Source: JAAYXE01 sp964391195 (lineage in GTDB: Bacteria > Chloroflexota > Anaerolineae > Anaerolineales > UBA4823). From it: a stretch of 64,000 nt of DNA. Shown in pieces: positions 9,029 to 16,709 of the stretch. The stretch covers positions 1 to 64,000 of the forward strand of contig CAYMLG010000020.1 of the NCBI GenBank assembly GCA_964391195.1, in the 5' to 3' direction. The notes under the pieces are model-generated. The model ran no database searches and was not told where the DNA came from. It was given only the letters and a program-made list of their open reading frames with translations. Within the stretch, counting starts at the first letter, position 1. Every line of letters begins with the position of its first letter. Position numbers and translations under genes: made by a program.

Positions 9029-9055
9029 TTAGCACTCTCGATGCGAGAGTGCTAA
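9029..9055 (+). promoter_or_regulatory. CIRCE operator of hrcA operon
   Basis: Exact TTAGCACTC-N9-GAGTGCTAA. The nine-base spacer continues the palindrome (TCG-ATG-CGA), so the whole site is a 12-bp perfect stem with a 3-nt centre. HrcA therefore controls its own operon as well as groSL. Confidence 0.97.
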
Positions 9056-9083
9056 TCGGGTAAAAGGTGGCGGTAGAGGGAAC

Positions 9084-10118
9084 ATGGATAATCTGACCGA
9101 TAGACAAAAACTTATCCTCGCCCTGGTGATCCGTGATTACATCGAAACAGCACAGCCGGTCGGATCAAAGCGGTTGGTGGAATACTACGAGCTCGATGTC
9201 AGTTCGGCCACGGTGCGGAATGAGATGATGGTCTTGACTGATATGGGGCTGCTGCGCCAGCCTCATACCTCTGCAGGGCGCGTCCCCACGGAGGATGGCT
9301 ATCGCTATTTTGTCCGCCAGTTGATGGGCCACACGGAGCTGCCGCCGAATACCAAGCGGATGATCGTGCACCAGTTCTATCAAGCCGGCCTGGATGTAGA
9401 CCGGTGGATGCGCCTGGCAGCTTCGGTTTTGGCTCACCAGTCCCAGGCGGCGGCAGTCGTCACTGCGCCCCACCCTGAACGCTTCTTCTTCAAGCATCTT
9501 GAATTGATCGGTACGCGTGGGCGACAGGTGCTCATGGTGCTGGTCCTTTCCGGTGGAGAGGTCCGGCAGCAGATGCTGGCCCTGGCAGAGCCGGTTTCTC
9601 AGGAACAGCTCAGTTCGGCGGCCCAGTTTATCAATGATTTATGCCAGGGGAAAGATGTGGAGGCGATCAGTGCTCTGAAGCTGCAGGCCGGGGCGTTGGA
9701 GCAGGATGTGCTCAAGCTGGTGGTTGAGGATATGTCGCGACTTGGCCAGGTCTTGACGGGGGAAGTTTACCGCGATGGCCTGACACATGTACTGGCCGAG
9801 CCGGAGTTCGCCGAGGTGGAAGTGGCCCGGAATGCACTGCGGATATTGGAAGAAAGGCCGCTGCTCGAAGATTTGCTCTCCCGCACGGTGATGAGCACCG
9901 ACTTCGGCGGGGTACAGGTGCTGATCGGCGGAGAGGGGACCTGGGAAGAGCTGCGAGATTGCTCGATGATCCTGGCGCGCTACGGCGCACCCGGGTTGGC
10001 GACCGGCACGCTTGGGGTACTCGGGCCGATCCGCATGCCCTACAGCCGAACGATTTCGACCGTGCGATTTGTGGCCAGGCTGTTGAGCGATATGGTCATC
10101 GATATGCATTCTGAATAG
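9084..10118 (+). CDS. hrcA: Heat-inducible transcription repressor HrcA
   Basis: Dimeric repressor that binds CIRCE and releases it on heat shock; its folding is monitored by GroEL in characterised systems. 344 residues. The N-terminal winged helix (about 1-75) includes SSATVRNEMMVLTDMGLLRQPHTSAGRVPTEDGYR-type family sequence, here read in pieces: SSATVRNEM, HTSAGRVPT. A GAF-like dimerisation core follows, and the C-terminus has GPIRMPYSRTI, a conserved HrcA motif. First gene behind a CIRCE; the two CIRCE sites in this window are its expected targets. Confidence 0.97.
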   Translation: MDNLTDRQKLILALVIRDYIETAQPVGSKRLVEYYELDVSSATVRNEMMVLTDMGLLRQPHTSAGRVPTEDGYRYFVRQLMGHTELPPNTKRMIVHQFYQAGLDVDRWMRLAASVLAHQSQAAAVVTAPHPERFFFKHLELIGTRGRQVLMVLVLSGGEVRQQMLALAEPVSQEQLSSAAQFINDLCQGKDVEAISALKLQAGALEQDVLKLVVEDMSRLGQVLTGEVYRDGLTHVLAEPEFAEVEVARNALRILEERPLLEDLLSRTVMSTDFGGVQVLIGGEGTWEELRDCSMILARYGAPGLATGTLGVLGPIRMPYSRTISTVRFVARLLSDMVIDMHSE

Positions 10119-10150
10119 CTGCAGCGAAGCGAAAAAACACGCGCTGCGGC
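10118..10150 (+). other. Hairpin at hrcA/grpE junction
   Basis: Arms 10118-10126 and 10142-10150 pair over 9 bp with one G-U, enclosing an A-rich loop. No T-run follows, so processing or stability is likelier than termination. Confidence 0.45.
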
Positions 10151-10206
10151 CGGTGCTCCATTTAACAGGCCGGTCCGGCGCGGATTGGAAGGAGCGGATA
10201 ACCACG

Positions 10207-10785
10207 ATGGCAAAAAAGGATCAAAAAGAACCAATGCAGGAACAAGAAATCCAAGAACAAGAAATGGAAAACGTGGAGCAAGAACAGGCCTCCACTGACG
10301 GCGATCGCCGGGCGGTTGAAGAGCTGGAAGCGCTTCAGCAAGAACTGGTTGAATGCCAGGCGAAAGCTGAGGAGTACCTGGATGGCTGGCAGCGATCTCG
10401 GGCCGAATTCATGAACTATAAAAAACGAGTGGAGCGCGAACAGGCGCAAACCTATCAGTTGGCTGCCGGCAACATCCTGCGACGTTATCTGGATATTATG
10501 GACGATCTGGAGCGGGCCCTGAAAAACCGGCCTCAGGAAGGTGAGGGGGCTGCCTGGGCGGATGGAATCGATCTCATCGCCCGCAAGTTGTTGAGCTATA
10601 TGGAAAGCGAAGGCGTCACGCAGATGGAGGCAGAAGGGAAGGAGTTCGATCCGAACTTGCATGAAGCGGTCACTTCCGAAGAATCGGACGAATATGAAAG
10701 CGGGCAGGTGATCGAGGTGATCAAGCAAGGGTATATGATCGGCGACCGGGTGCTTCGTCCTGCGATGGTGCGGGTTGCCCGTTAA
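10207..10785 (+). CDS. grpE: Nucleotide exchange factor GrpE
   Basis: Releases ADP from DnaK to reset the chaperone cycle; homodimer. 192 residues from the ATG at 10207, preceded by GGAAGGAG; an upstream in-frame ATG (10153) would add unconserved sequence through the intergenic hairpin. Acidic, Gln/Glu-rich disordered N-terminus, then a long coiled coil (ELEALQQELVECQAKAEEY), then the C-terminal beta domain with the family motif FDPNLHEAV and a terminal DRVLRPAMVRVA. In order between hrcA and dnaK as in many Gram-positive-type operons. Confidence 0.96.
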   Translation: MAKKDQKEPMQEQEIQEQEMENVEQEQASTDGDRRAVEELEALQQELVECQAKAEEYLDGWQRSRAEFMNYKKRVEREQAQTYQLAAGNILRRYLDIMDDLERALKNRPQEGEGAAWADGIDLIARKLLSYMESEGVTQMEAEGKEFDPNLHEAVTSEESDEYESGQVIEVIKQGYMIGDRVLRPAMVRVAR

Positions 10786-10800
10786 TCATATTGTCACCTG

Positions 10801-10829
10801 ACCGGATGGCGGTTTTGCCGCCGGCCGGT
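10801..10829 (+). other. Hairpin at grpE/dnaK junction
   Basis: Two stacked 5-bp GC stems (10801-10805 with 10825-10829; 10808-10812 with 10818-10822), separated by a 2x2 internal loop, with a TTTTG apical loop. It lies 39 nt before the dnaK start. Confidence 0.45.
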
Positions 10830-10868
10830 GGATTTTCATAGGACGAAAAAAGGCAGGAGGTTGTCATT

Positions 10869-12779
10869 ATGGCAAAAATCATCGGTATCGACCTGGGAAC
10901 GACAAACTCTGTGGTCGCCGTTATGGAAGGTGGTGAGCCTGTCGTTATTCCCTCAGCAGAAGGCGAGCGCTTGATCCCCTCAGTGGTTGCCGTGAACAAG
11001 AATCACGAACGGCTGACCGGGCGGGTGGCCCGCAACCAGGCTGTTGTGAACCCGGAGAATACCATTTCCTCGATCAAGCGCTTCATGGGGCGGAAGTACA
11101 ACGACGCCGAAGTGCAGCGAGCGCTGAAGCGGGTTCCCTATCAAGTGTCTGAAGCGCCTAACGGGGACGTGCGCGTGATTCTGGACGGGAAGGAATACTC
11201 GCCGCCCGAGGTATCGGCGATGGTCCTCGCCAAGTTGAAAGCAGACGCGGAGGCTTACCTGGGTGAACCGGTAACTCAGGCGGTGATCACCGTGCCGGCC
11301 TATTTCAACGATAGCCAGCGCAACGCGACCAAGGACGCGGGGAAAATCGCCGGGCTGGAGGTGCTGCGGATTATTAATGAGCCAACCGCTTCATCACTGG
11401 CTTACGGGTTGGATAAAAAGAAGGATGAGGTCATCGCGGTGTATGACCTGGGTGGCGGCACTTTCGACATCTCCATTTTGGATGTCGGCGATGGGGTGTT
11501 CCAGGTGCGTTCAACCAGCGGTGATACCTTCCTGGGCGGCGACGATTTCGATCACCGCATTATCGATCACGTCGCTAACGAATTCCAGCGAGAGCATGGG
11601 ATCGACCTGCGCCAGGATCGCCAGGCGCTGCAGCGATTGCGGGAAGCATCGGAGAAGGCCAAGATCGAGCTCTCCACCCTGATGCAGACCGAAATCAACC
11701 TGCCCTATATCACGGCAGATGCCAGCGGCCCGAAACACCTGGTGATGACGCTGACCCGCTCGAAGCTGGAACAGCTCACTGCCGACCTGATCGAGCGCTC
11801 TCTGGGTCCGGTGCGCCAGGCGCTGAAGGATGCCGACCTGCAGCCGTCACAGATCAGCGAGGTAGTCCTGGTTGGTGGGATGACCCGCATGCCTGCAGTG
11901 CAAGAGGCGGTACGCAAGCTGTTCGGCAAGGAACCGCATAAAGGGGTGAACCCGGATGAAGTGGTGGCGATTGGCGCGGCGATTCAGGCGGGTGTACTCG
12001 GCGGCGAGGTGAAGGATATCCTCCTGTTGGATGTGACACCCCTGACCCTGTCGGTGGAAACGCTTGGCGGGGTGGCGACTCCGCTGATCGAGCGCAACAC
12101 CACCATCCCAACCCGTAAGAGCCAGATTTTCTCCACCGCGAGCGACAACCAGTCGCAGGTGGAGATCCACGTGCTTCAGGGTGAGCGCCCGATGGCAATG
12201 GACAACAAGTCGTTGGGCAAATTCATCCTTGACGGTATCCCGCCTGCGCCGCGGGGGCTGCCCCAGATCGAAGTGACCTTCGATATCGATGCCAACGGCA
12301 TTCTCAAGGTCACAGCTCAAGATAAGGCGACCGGCCGCAGCCAGCACATCACCATCACCGCTTCTTCGGGCCTCTCCAACGAAGAGATCGAACGGATGCG
12401 GCAGGAGGCGGAGCGCAACGCCGAGCAAGACCGGCGCCGGAAAGAGGTCATCGAACTGCGCAACAATGCCGATAACACCGTTTATAGCGCAGAGAAAGTG
12501 CTGCGCGACCTGGGTGATAAGGTGCCGGCGAACTTGAAGAGCGAAGTGGAGGACAAGATCGCCAGAGTGCGCAGCGTGATGAGCGGCGAAGATGTAGAGG
12601 CTATTCGTACTGCGACGGAGGAACTCTCCCAGTCGCTGCAGAAAGTTGGCGCGGCGGCTTACCAGCAGAGCGGCCCCGCAGCCGGAGGCCCAACCGATGG
12701 GGCAAGCGGCGGAGCGGGTGGCTCTGAAGGCCCAGAAGAGGGCGAGGACGTGGTTGACGGCGAATTTCGCAACGCTTAA
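10869..12779 (+). CDS. dnaK: Chaperone DnaK (Hsp70)
   Basis: ATP-dependent Hsp70 chaperone acting with DnaJ and GrpE. 636 residues. The nucleotide-binding domain starts GIDLGTTNSVVA, with AVITVPAYFNDSQR, NEPTASSLAYG, DLGGGTFDIS and VVLVGGMTRMP in order; the VLLLDVTPLTLS-type linker region and substrate-binding domain follow, then a helical lid and a Gly-rich acidic tail. AGGAGG lies 9 nt before the ATG. Third gene of the HrcA operon. Confidence 0.98.
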   Translation: MAKIIGIDLGTTNSVVAVMEGGEPVVIPSAEGERLIPSVVAVNKNHERLTGRVARNQAVVNPENTISSIKRFMGRKYNDAEVQRALKRVPYQVSEAPNGDVRVILDGKEYSPPEVSAMVLAKLKADAEAYLGEPVTQAVITVPAYFNDSQRNATKDAGKIAGLEVLRIINEPTASSLAYGLDKKKDEVIAVYDLGGGTFDISILDVGDGVFQVRSTSGDTFLGGDDFDHRIIDHVANEFQREHGIDLRQDRQALQRLREASEKAKIELSTLMQTEINLPYITADASGPKHLVMTLTRSKLEQLTADLIERSLGPVRQALKDADLQPSQISEVVLVGGMTRMPAVQEAVRKLFGKEPHKGVNPDEVVAIGAAIQAGVLGGEVKDILLLDVTPLTLSVETLGGVATPLIERNTTIPTRKSQIFSTASDNQSQVEIHVLQGERPMAMDNKSLGKFILDGIPPAPRGLPQIEVTFDIDANGILKVTAQDKATGRSQHITITASSGLSNEEIERMRQEAERNAEQDRRRKEVIELRNNADNTVYSAEKVLRDLGDKVPANLKSEVEDKIARVRSVMSGEDVEAIRTATEELSQSLQKVGAAAYQQSGPAAGGPTDGASGGAGGSEGPEEGEDVVDGEFRNA

Positions 12780-12788
12780 TGGAATAGA

Positions 12789-12827
12789 CCACCGGCCGGC
12801 GCCCGACAAACCCGCCTCGGCCGGTGG
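12789..12827 (+). other. Hairpin overlapping the dnaJ ribosome-binding region
   Basis: Perfect 10-bp GC stem (12789-12798 with 12818-12827). Its 3' arm includes the first two G of the only Shine-Dalgarno-like GGAG (12826-12829) ahead of the dnaJ ATG at 12842, so it could limit translation when folded. Confidence 0.5.
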
Positions 12828-12841
12828 AGTCACAGAGCAAA

Positions 12842-13960
12842 ATGGCACAAAGAGATTATTATGAGATTTTAGGCGTACAACGGACGGCTTCGAACGAGGA
12901 GTTGAAGACCGCGTTCCGCCGCCTGGCGCGCCAGTATCACCCGGACGTGAACAAGTCGGCCGATGCCGAAGAGCGGTTCAAGGAGATCAATGAAGCCTAT
13001 GCGGTGCTCTCCGACCCTCAAAAGCGGGCTGCTTATGATCGCTTTGGACACGCCGGAGTACGCAACGCGGCGGGGGGAGCGGATTTCAACGTAGACTTCA
13101 CCGACTTCGCCGATATCTTCGGCGATCTGTTCGGGTTTGGCCGGTCTACGCGTCGCAGCCGCAACGCACCCCACCGGGGCGCTGATCTGCAGTACCGCCT
13201 GGATCTCACCTTCGAAGAAGCTGTTTTCGGTGCCGAAAAAGAGATCGAGATCACGCGTGACGAGATCTGCCGGACCTGTAACGGCTCGGGCGCCGAGCCC
13301 GGTACCAGCCCGACCCGCTGCCCGACCTGCAATGGCGCCGGAGAAGTGCGACAGATGCGCCAGACCATTCTCGGTTCGATGGTCCAGGTGGCTACCTGCC
13401 CGCAGTGCAACGGGCAGGGGGAGATCATCACCTCACCCTGCTCCACCTGCCAGGGGCGCGGCCTGGAACGCCGGACACGGAAGAAGGTGGTGACCGTCCC
13501 CGCGGGTGTGGATACCGGCACGCAAATTCGCCTGGCGGGCGAGGGCCAGCCGGGTTCGAACGGCGGTCCGAGCGGCAACCTGTTTATCGTGATCAACGTC
13601 AGGCCGCACAAGTATTTCCGGCGGCGCGATTATGATATCCTGATGGATTTGAACGTCAACGTGGCGCAGGCCGCCCTGGGGGCCGAGGTCGAAATCCCGA
13701 CCGTAGACGGCCCGACAAAGCTCAAAATCCCCGCAGGGACGCAGCCGGGCAAGGTGCTCACCCTGCGCAGTAAAGGGGTGCCGCACCTGCGTGGCAACGG
13801 GCGAGGCGATCAACTGGTGGTTGTGAACGTGGAAGTGCCTTCACGCCTGACCAGCGAACAGCGCCAGTTATTCGAGCAACTGGCGAAGAGCCTGGGCAGC
13901 GAAGTCAGTCCTCAGGAGCGCGGCTTTTTAGATTGGTTGAAGGATACTCTGACCGGTTAA
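12842..13960 (+). CDS. dnaJ: Chaperone DnaJ (Hsp40, type I)
   Basis: Co-chaperone that delivers clients to DnaK and stimulates its ATPase. 372 residues from MAQRDYYEILG. The J-domain carries YHPDVNK with the essential HPD; a Gly/Phe-poor linker follows, then four zinc-binding repeats CRTCNGSG, CPTCNGAG, CPQCNGQG and CSTCQGRG (about 140-205), and the C-terminal beta-sandwich substrate domain. All eight zinc cysteines are present. Last gene of the heat-shock operon, followed by a very strong terminator. Confidence 0.97.
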   Translation: MAQRDYYEILGVQRTASNEELKTAFRRLARQYHPDVNKSADAEERFKEINEAYAVLSDPQKRAAYDRFGHAGVRNAAGGADFNVDFTDFADIFGDLFGFGRSTRRSRNAPHRGADLQYRLDLTFEEAVFGAEKEIEITRDEICRTCNGSGAEPGTSPTRCPTCNGAGEVRQMRQTILGSMVQVATCPQCNGQGEIITSPCSTCQGRGLERRTRKKVVTVPAGVDTGTQIRLAGEGQPGSNGGPSGNLFIVINVRPHKYFRRRDYDILMDLNVNVAQAALGAEVEIPTVDGPTKLKIPAGTQPGKVLTLRSKGVPHLRGNGRGDQLVVVNVEVPSRLTSEQRQLFEQLAKSLGSEVSPQERGFLDWLKDTLTG

Positions 13961-13975
13961 TCGCCGGTAACAGGT

Positions 13976-14020
13976 AGAATAATGGTCCGGGGAGGCGGCT
14001 CCTCGGACCATTATTCTTTG
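13976..14020 (+). terminator. Terminator of the heat-shock operon
   Basis: Outer perfect 14-bp stem (13976-13989 with 14004-14017) continues inward for about five more pairs to a 4-nt loop, then CTTTG. Begins 16 nt after the dnaJ stop. Confidence 0.85.
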
Positions 14021-14048
14021 TAGAATATCGTTCTATGTGGAGGGTGGA

Positions 14049-14990
14049 GTGGATGCAGCCTGGTTAGAGATCTCGCTGGTGGTAGATGGGGAGATGGCGG
14101 AGGCGGTCGCTGAAGTGCTCAGCCGGTTTGCGCCCAATGGGGTGGCAATCGAAAGCACGAAGGTGATCACCACCCCGGAGGATACGGAAGGGCATGCGGT
14201 AGGGCCCCTGCGTGTATCGGCCTATCTGCCCGTGGACGAGGACCTGGAAGAGACCCGCCGCAAGCTTGAAGAAAGCCTGTGGTACCTGGGACGGATTCGC
14301 CCGCTGCCTCCGCTGCAGTTCCGCAATGTGCAGGAGGCGGACTGGGCCGAGGCCTGGAAGGAGCATTACCACCCCATCGAGATCGGCGAAAAGCTGGTCA
14401 TCGTCCCTGCCTGGCTTAAGCCGCCAACCCAGGACCGCATCGTGATTCGCATGGACCCGGGCATGGCTTTCGGGACGGGGACGCACCCGACGACGCAACT
14501 GTGCCTGGAGGTGATCGAAGCCTGGGAACGAAAGTATACCGGGCAGGCGAGTTGGCAGGTCATCGATGTGGGCTGCGGGTCGGGGATCCTTTCAGTGGCG
14601 GCGCTGAAGCTGGGCGCCGGACACGCCCTGGGGGTGGATATTGACCGGCAGGCGGTCCGCGTAGCCGGGGAAAACGCCGAGCTGAACGGGGTGTCTGGGC
14701 GCATGGAGACCGGGCAGGGGTCGGTGAGCGAAATCCTGCAGGGAAATTTCTCGATCCGGCGGGCGCACCTGGTACTGGCCAATATCCTCGCCCCGGTGCT
14801 CGTGCGCCTGTTCGCCGAAGGCCTGGCGGAACTGCTGCTGCCTGAGGGTGGGATTGTGCTCTCGGGGATCATCGAAACCCAGGTGGATGAGGTGTCGGCT
14901 GCTGCGGAGCAAGCCGGGCTGGTACTGGCTGAACGCCGGCAGATCAATGATTGGGTGGCATTGTTGATGAAGAGGAGTGGGGATGAATAA
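14049..14990 (+). CDS. prmA: Ribosomal protein L11 methyltransferase PrmA
   Basis: SAM-dependent trimethylation of ribosomal protein L11. 313 residues from a GTG at 14049, 4 nt after GGAGGG; an in-frame GTG at 14037 would add four residues. The N-terminal L11-binding domain is followed by DPGMAFGTGTHPTTQL, the PrmA-specific signature, then SAM motif I VIDVGCGSGILSVAAL and the catalytic-site stretch VLANILAPVL. Overlaps polX by 8 nt (ATGAATAA), so translation is probably coupled. Confidence 0.94.
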   Translation: MDAAWLEISLVVDGEMAEAVAEVLSRFAPNGVAIESTKVITTPEDTEGHAVGPLRVSAYLPVDEDLEETRRKLEESLWYLGRIRPLPPLQFRNVQEADWAEAWKEHYHPIEIGEKLVIVPAWLKPPTQDRIVIRMDPGMAFGTGTHPTTQLCLEVIEAWERKYTGQASWQVIDVGCGSGILSVAALKLGAGHALGVDIDRQAVRVAGENAELNGVSGRMETGQGSVSEILQGNFSIRRAHLVLANILAPVLVRLFAEGLAELLLPEGGIVLSGIIETQVDEVSAAAEQAGLVLAERRQINDWVALLMKRSGDE

Positions 14991-16707
14991 CCGTGAAGTT
15001 GCCGATGTGTTCAACCGGATTGGGGATTTGCTGGAGATCAAAGGGGAGGTCATTTACAAGATCCTGGCATACCGCAAGGCAGCCGACAGCCTGCTTAACC
15101 TGGGCCGGGACGTCAATGAGTACTGGAACGAAGGGAAGCTGACCGAGATCCCGGGAGTGGGGAAGGCGATCGCCGAGAAAATCGATGAGCTGCTTTCCAC
15201 GGGGCGGCTGAAGTTCCTGGAGAAGCTGGAGGCCGAGGTGCCGCCCACGCTGATCGAGGTGCTGCATGTGCCGGATGTGGGGCCCAAAAAGGCGGCCATG
15301 TTTTGGAGCAAGGCCGGTATCACCAATCTGGCCGAGCTGGAAGCCGCGGCGCGGGCCGGTAAACTGCGCGACCTGCCGGGGATGGGCGAGAAATCGGAAG
15401 CGAGGATTATCGCCGGGATTGAGGCGCTCGGCCGGCGCACGGACCGCATCCCCATCGGGAGGGCCTGGCCTTTCGCTCAACAACTGCTCGCCTTCCTGCG
15501 CGCGGTACCCGGGGTAACGCGCGCCGAAGCGGGGGGCAGCCTGCGCCGCATGCGCTCCACCCTGGGCGATCTGGACCTGCTGGCAGCGGCGGCTGACTGG
15601 CAGCCGGTGATGGAGGCCTTCACCGGCCATCCGGAGGTGTTTCAAGTCCTCGGTCAGGGGGATACCAAGGCGAGCGTGGAGTTCCAGAACGGGCTGCGAG
15701 CGCAGTTGTGGGTGCACCCGCCGGAACGCTTTGGGACCGCATTGGTGTACGGCACCGGGTCGAAAGATCACAATGTGCGCCTGAGAGAACTGGCGCAAAA
15801 GAAGGGGCTCTCGCTGTCGGACCAATCTTTCTTGCAGGCGGATGGGTCCGAGATCCTCTGCGCGACGGAGGAGGAGGTGTACCGGGCCCTGGGGATGCAG
15901 TGGATCCCGCCTGAACTGCGTGAAGACCGGGGAGAAGTGAAAGCGGCGCTGGCGGGCAAACTGCCCAACTTAGTGGAATTGGGGGATCGCCTGGCAGAGC
16001 TGCACGCTCACTCCACCTGGAGCGACGGGCGGCTGACGATCCGGGAGATGGCTGCGGCGGCCCTGCAGCGCGGCTTAAAGACCCTGGCGATTACCGATCA
16101 TTCGGTCAGCCTGGGGGTGGCCTCAGGCCTGTCGGTGGAGAGATTGCGCCAGCAGCGTGAAGAAATCCGCCAGGTTCAGGCCGAACTGGGCGACCAACTG
16201 CTCCTGCTGCAGGGGAGCGAAGTAGAGATCCGGGCCGATGGCAGCCTGGATTTTCCAGATGAGGTGCTAGCAGAACTGGATATCGTCGTCGCTTCGCTGC
16301 ACTCCAGCCTGCGCCAGCCCAAAGAGCAGGTCACGGAACGCTTGCTCAATGCGATCCGTAACCCGCACGTGGATATCATTGGGCACCCCACGGGGAGGAT
16401 GATCCCCGATCGGGAGGGGGCGGATTTGGACATGGAAGCTGTGTTGAAGGCGGCGAAGGATGCCGGGGTGGCCTTGGAGATCAACGCCCATCCGGCGCGC
16501 CTGGACCTGGACGATGTTCATTCCAGGCGGGCGATAGAACTGGGCATCCCACTCTCCATTAACACCGACGCGCACAGTGCTGAGGATATGGACCTGCTTT
16601 TGTTCGGGGTGGCGACAGCCCGGCGCGGCTGGGTGGAGAAAAAGGACGTGATCAACAATTGGGGGCCGGAGGAGATCCGCACCTGGCTGCGTTCCAGAAA
16701 CGGGTAA
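14983..16707 (+). CDS. polX: DNA polymerase/3'-5' exonuclease PolX
   Basis: Family X repair polymerase with a PHP phosphoesterase domain, acting in gap filling and base excision repair. 574 residues; the start ATG overlaps the prmA stop and has GAGGAG 5 nt upstream. Order: an 8-kDa-like helical domain, helix-hairpin-helix motifs (EIPGVGKAIAEKI; DLPGMGEKSEARI), the nucleotidyltransferase GGSLRR...GDLDLL with the metal-binding D-x-D (about residues 180-200), and a C-terminal PHP domain with AELHAHSTWSDG, LAITDHS and INTDAH. All expected PHP metal ligands appear present. Confidence 0.95.
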   Translation: MNNREVADVFNRIGDLLEIKGEVIYKILAYRKAADSLLNLGRDVNEYWNEGKLTEIPGVGKAIAEKIDELLSTGRLKFLEKLEAEVPPTLIEVLHVPDVGPKKAAMFWSKAGITNLAELEAAARAGKLRDLPGMGEKSEARIIAGIEALGRRTDRIPIGRAWPFAQQLLAFLRAVPGVTRAEAGGSLRRMRSTLGDLDLLAAAADWQPVMEAFTGHPEVFQVLGQGDTKASVEFQNGLRAQLWVHPPERFGTALVYGTGSKDHNVRLRELAQKKGLSLSDQSFLQADGSEILCATEEEVYRALGMQWIPPELREDRGEVKAALAGKLPNLVELGDRLAELHAHSTWSDGRLTIREMAAAALQRGLKTLAITDHSVSLGVASGLSVERLRQQREEIRQVQAELGDQLLLLQGSEVEIRADGSLDFPDEVLAELDIVVASLHSSLRQPKEQVTERLLNAIRNPHVDIIGHPTGRMIPDREGADLDMEAVLKAAKDAGVALEINAHPARLDLDDVHSRRAIELGIPLSINTDAHSAEDMDLLLFGVATARRGWVEKKDVINNWGPEEIRTWLRSRNG

Positions 16708-16709
16708 CC

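Noticed and set aside
7680..9107. Long minus-strand frame across galE and the hrcA promoter
   Set aside because: It would run antisense through galE, a terminator, the promoter and CIRCE; no protein-like composition.
10153..10206. Upstream start for grpE
   Set aside because: The 18 extra residues are unconserved and the ATG at 10207 has GGAAGGAG upstream.
11847..12848. Minus-strand frame antisense to dnaK
   Set aside because: Shadow of dnaK; dnaK motifs are complete on the plus strand.
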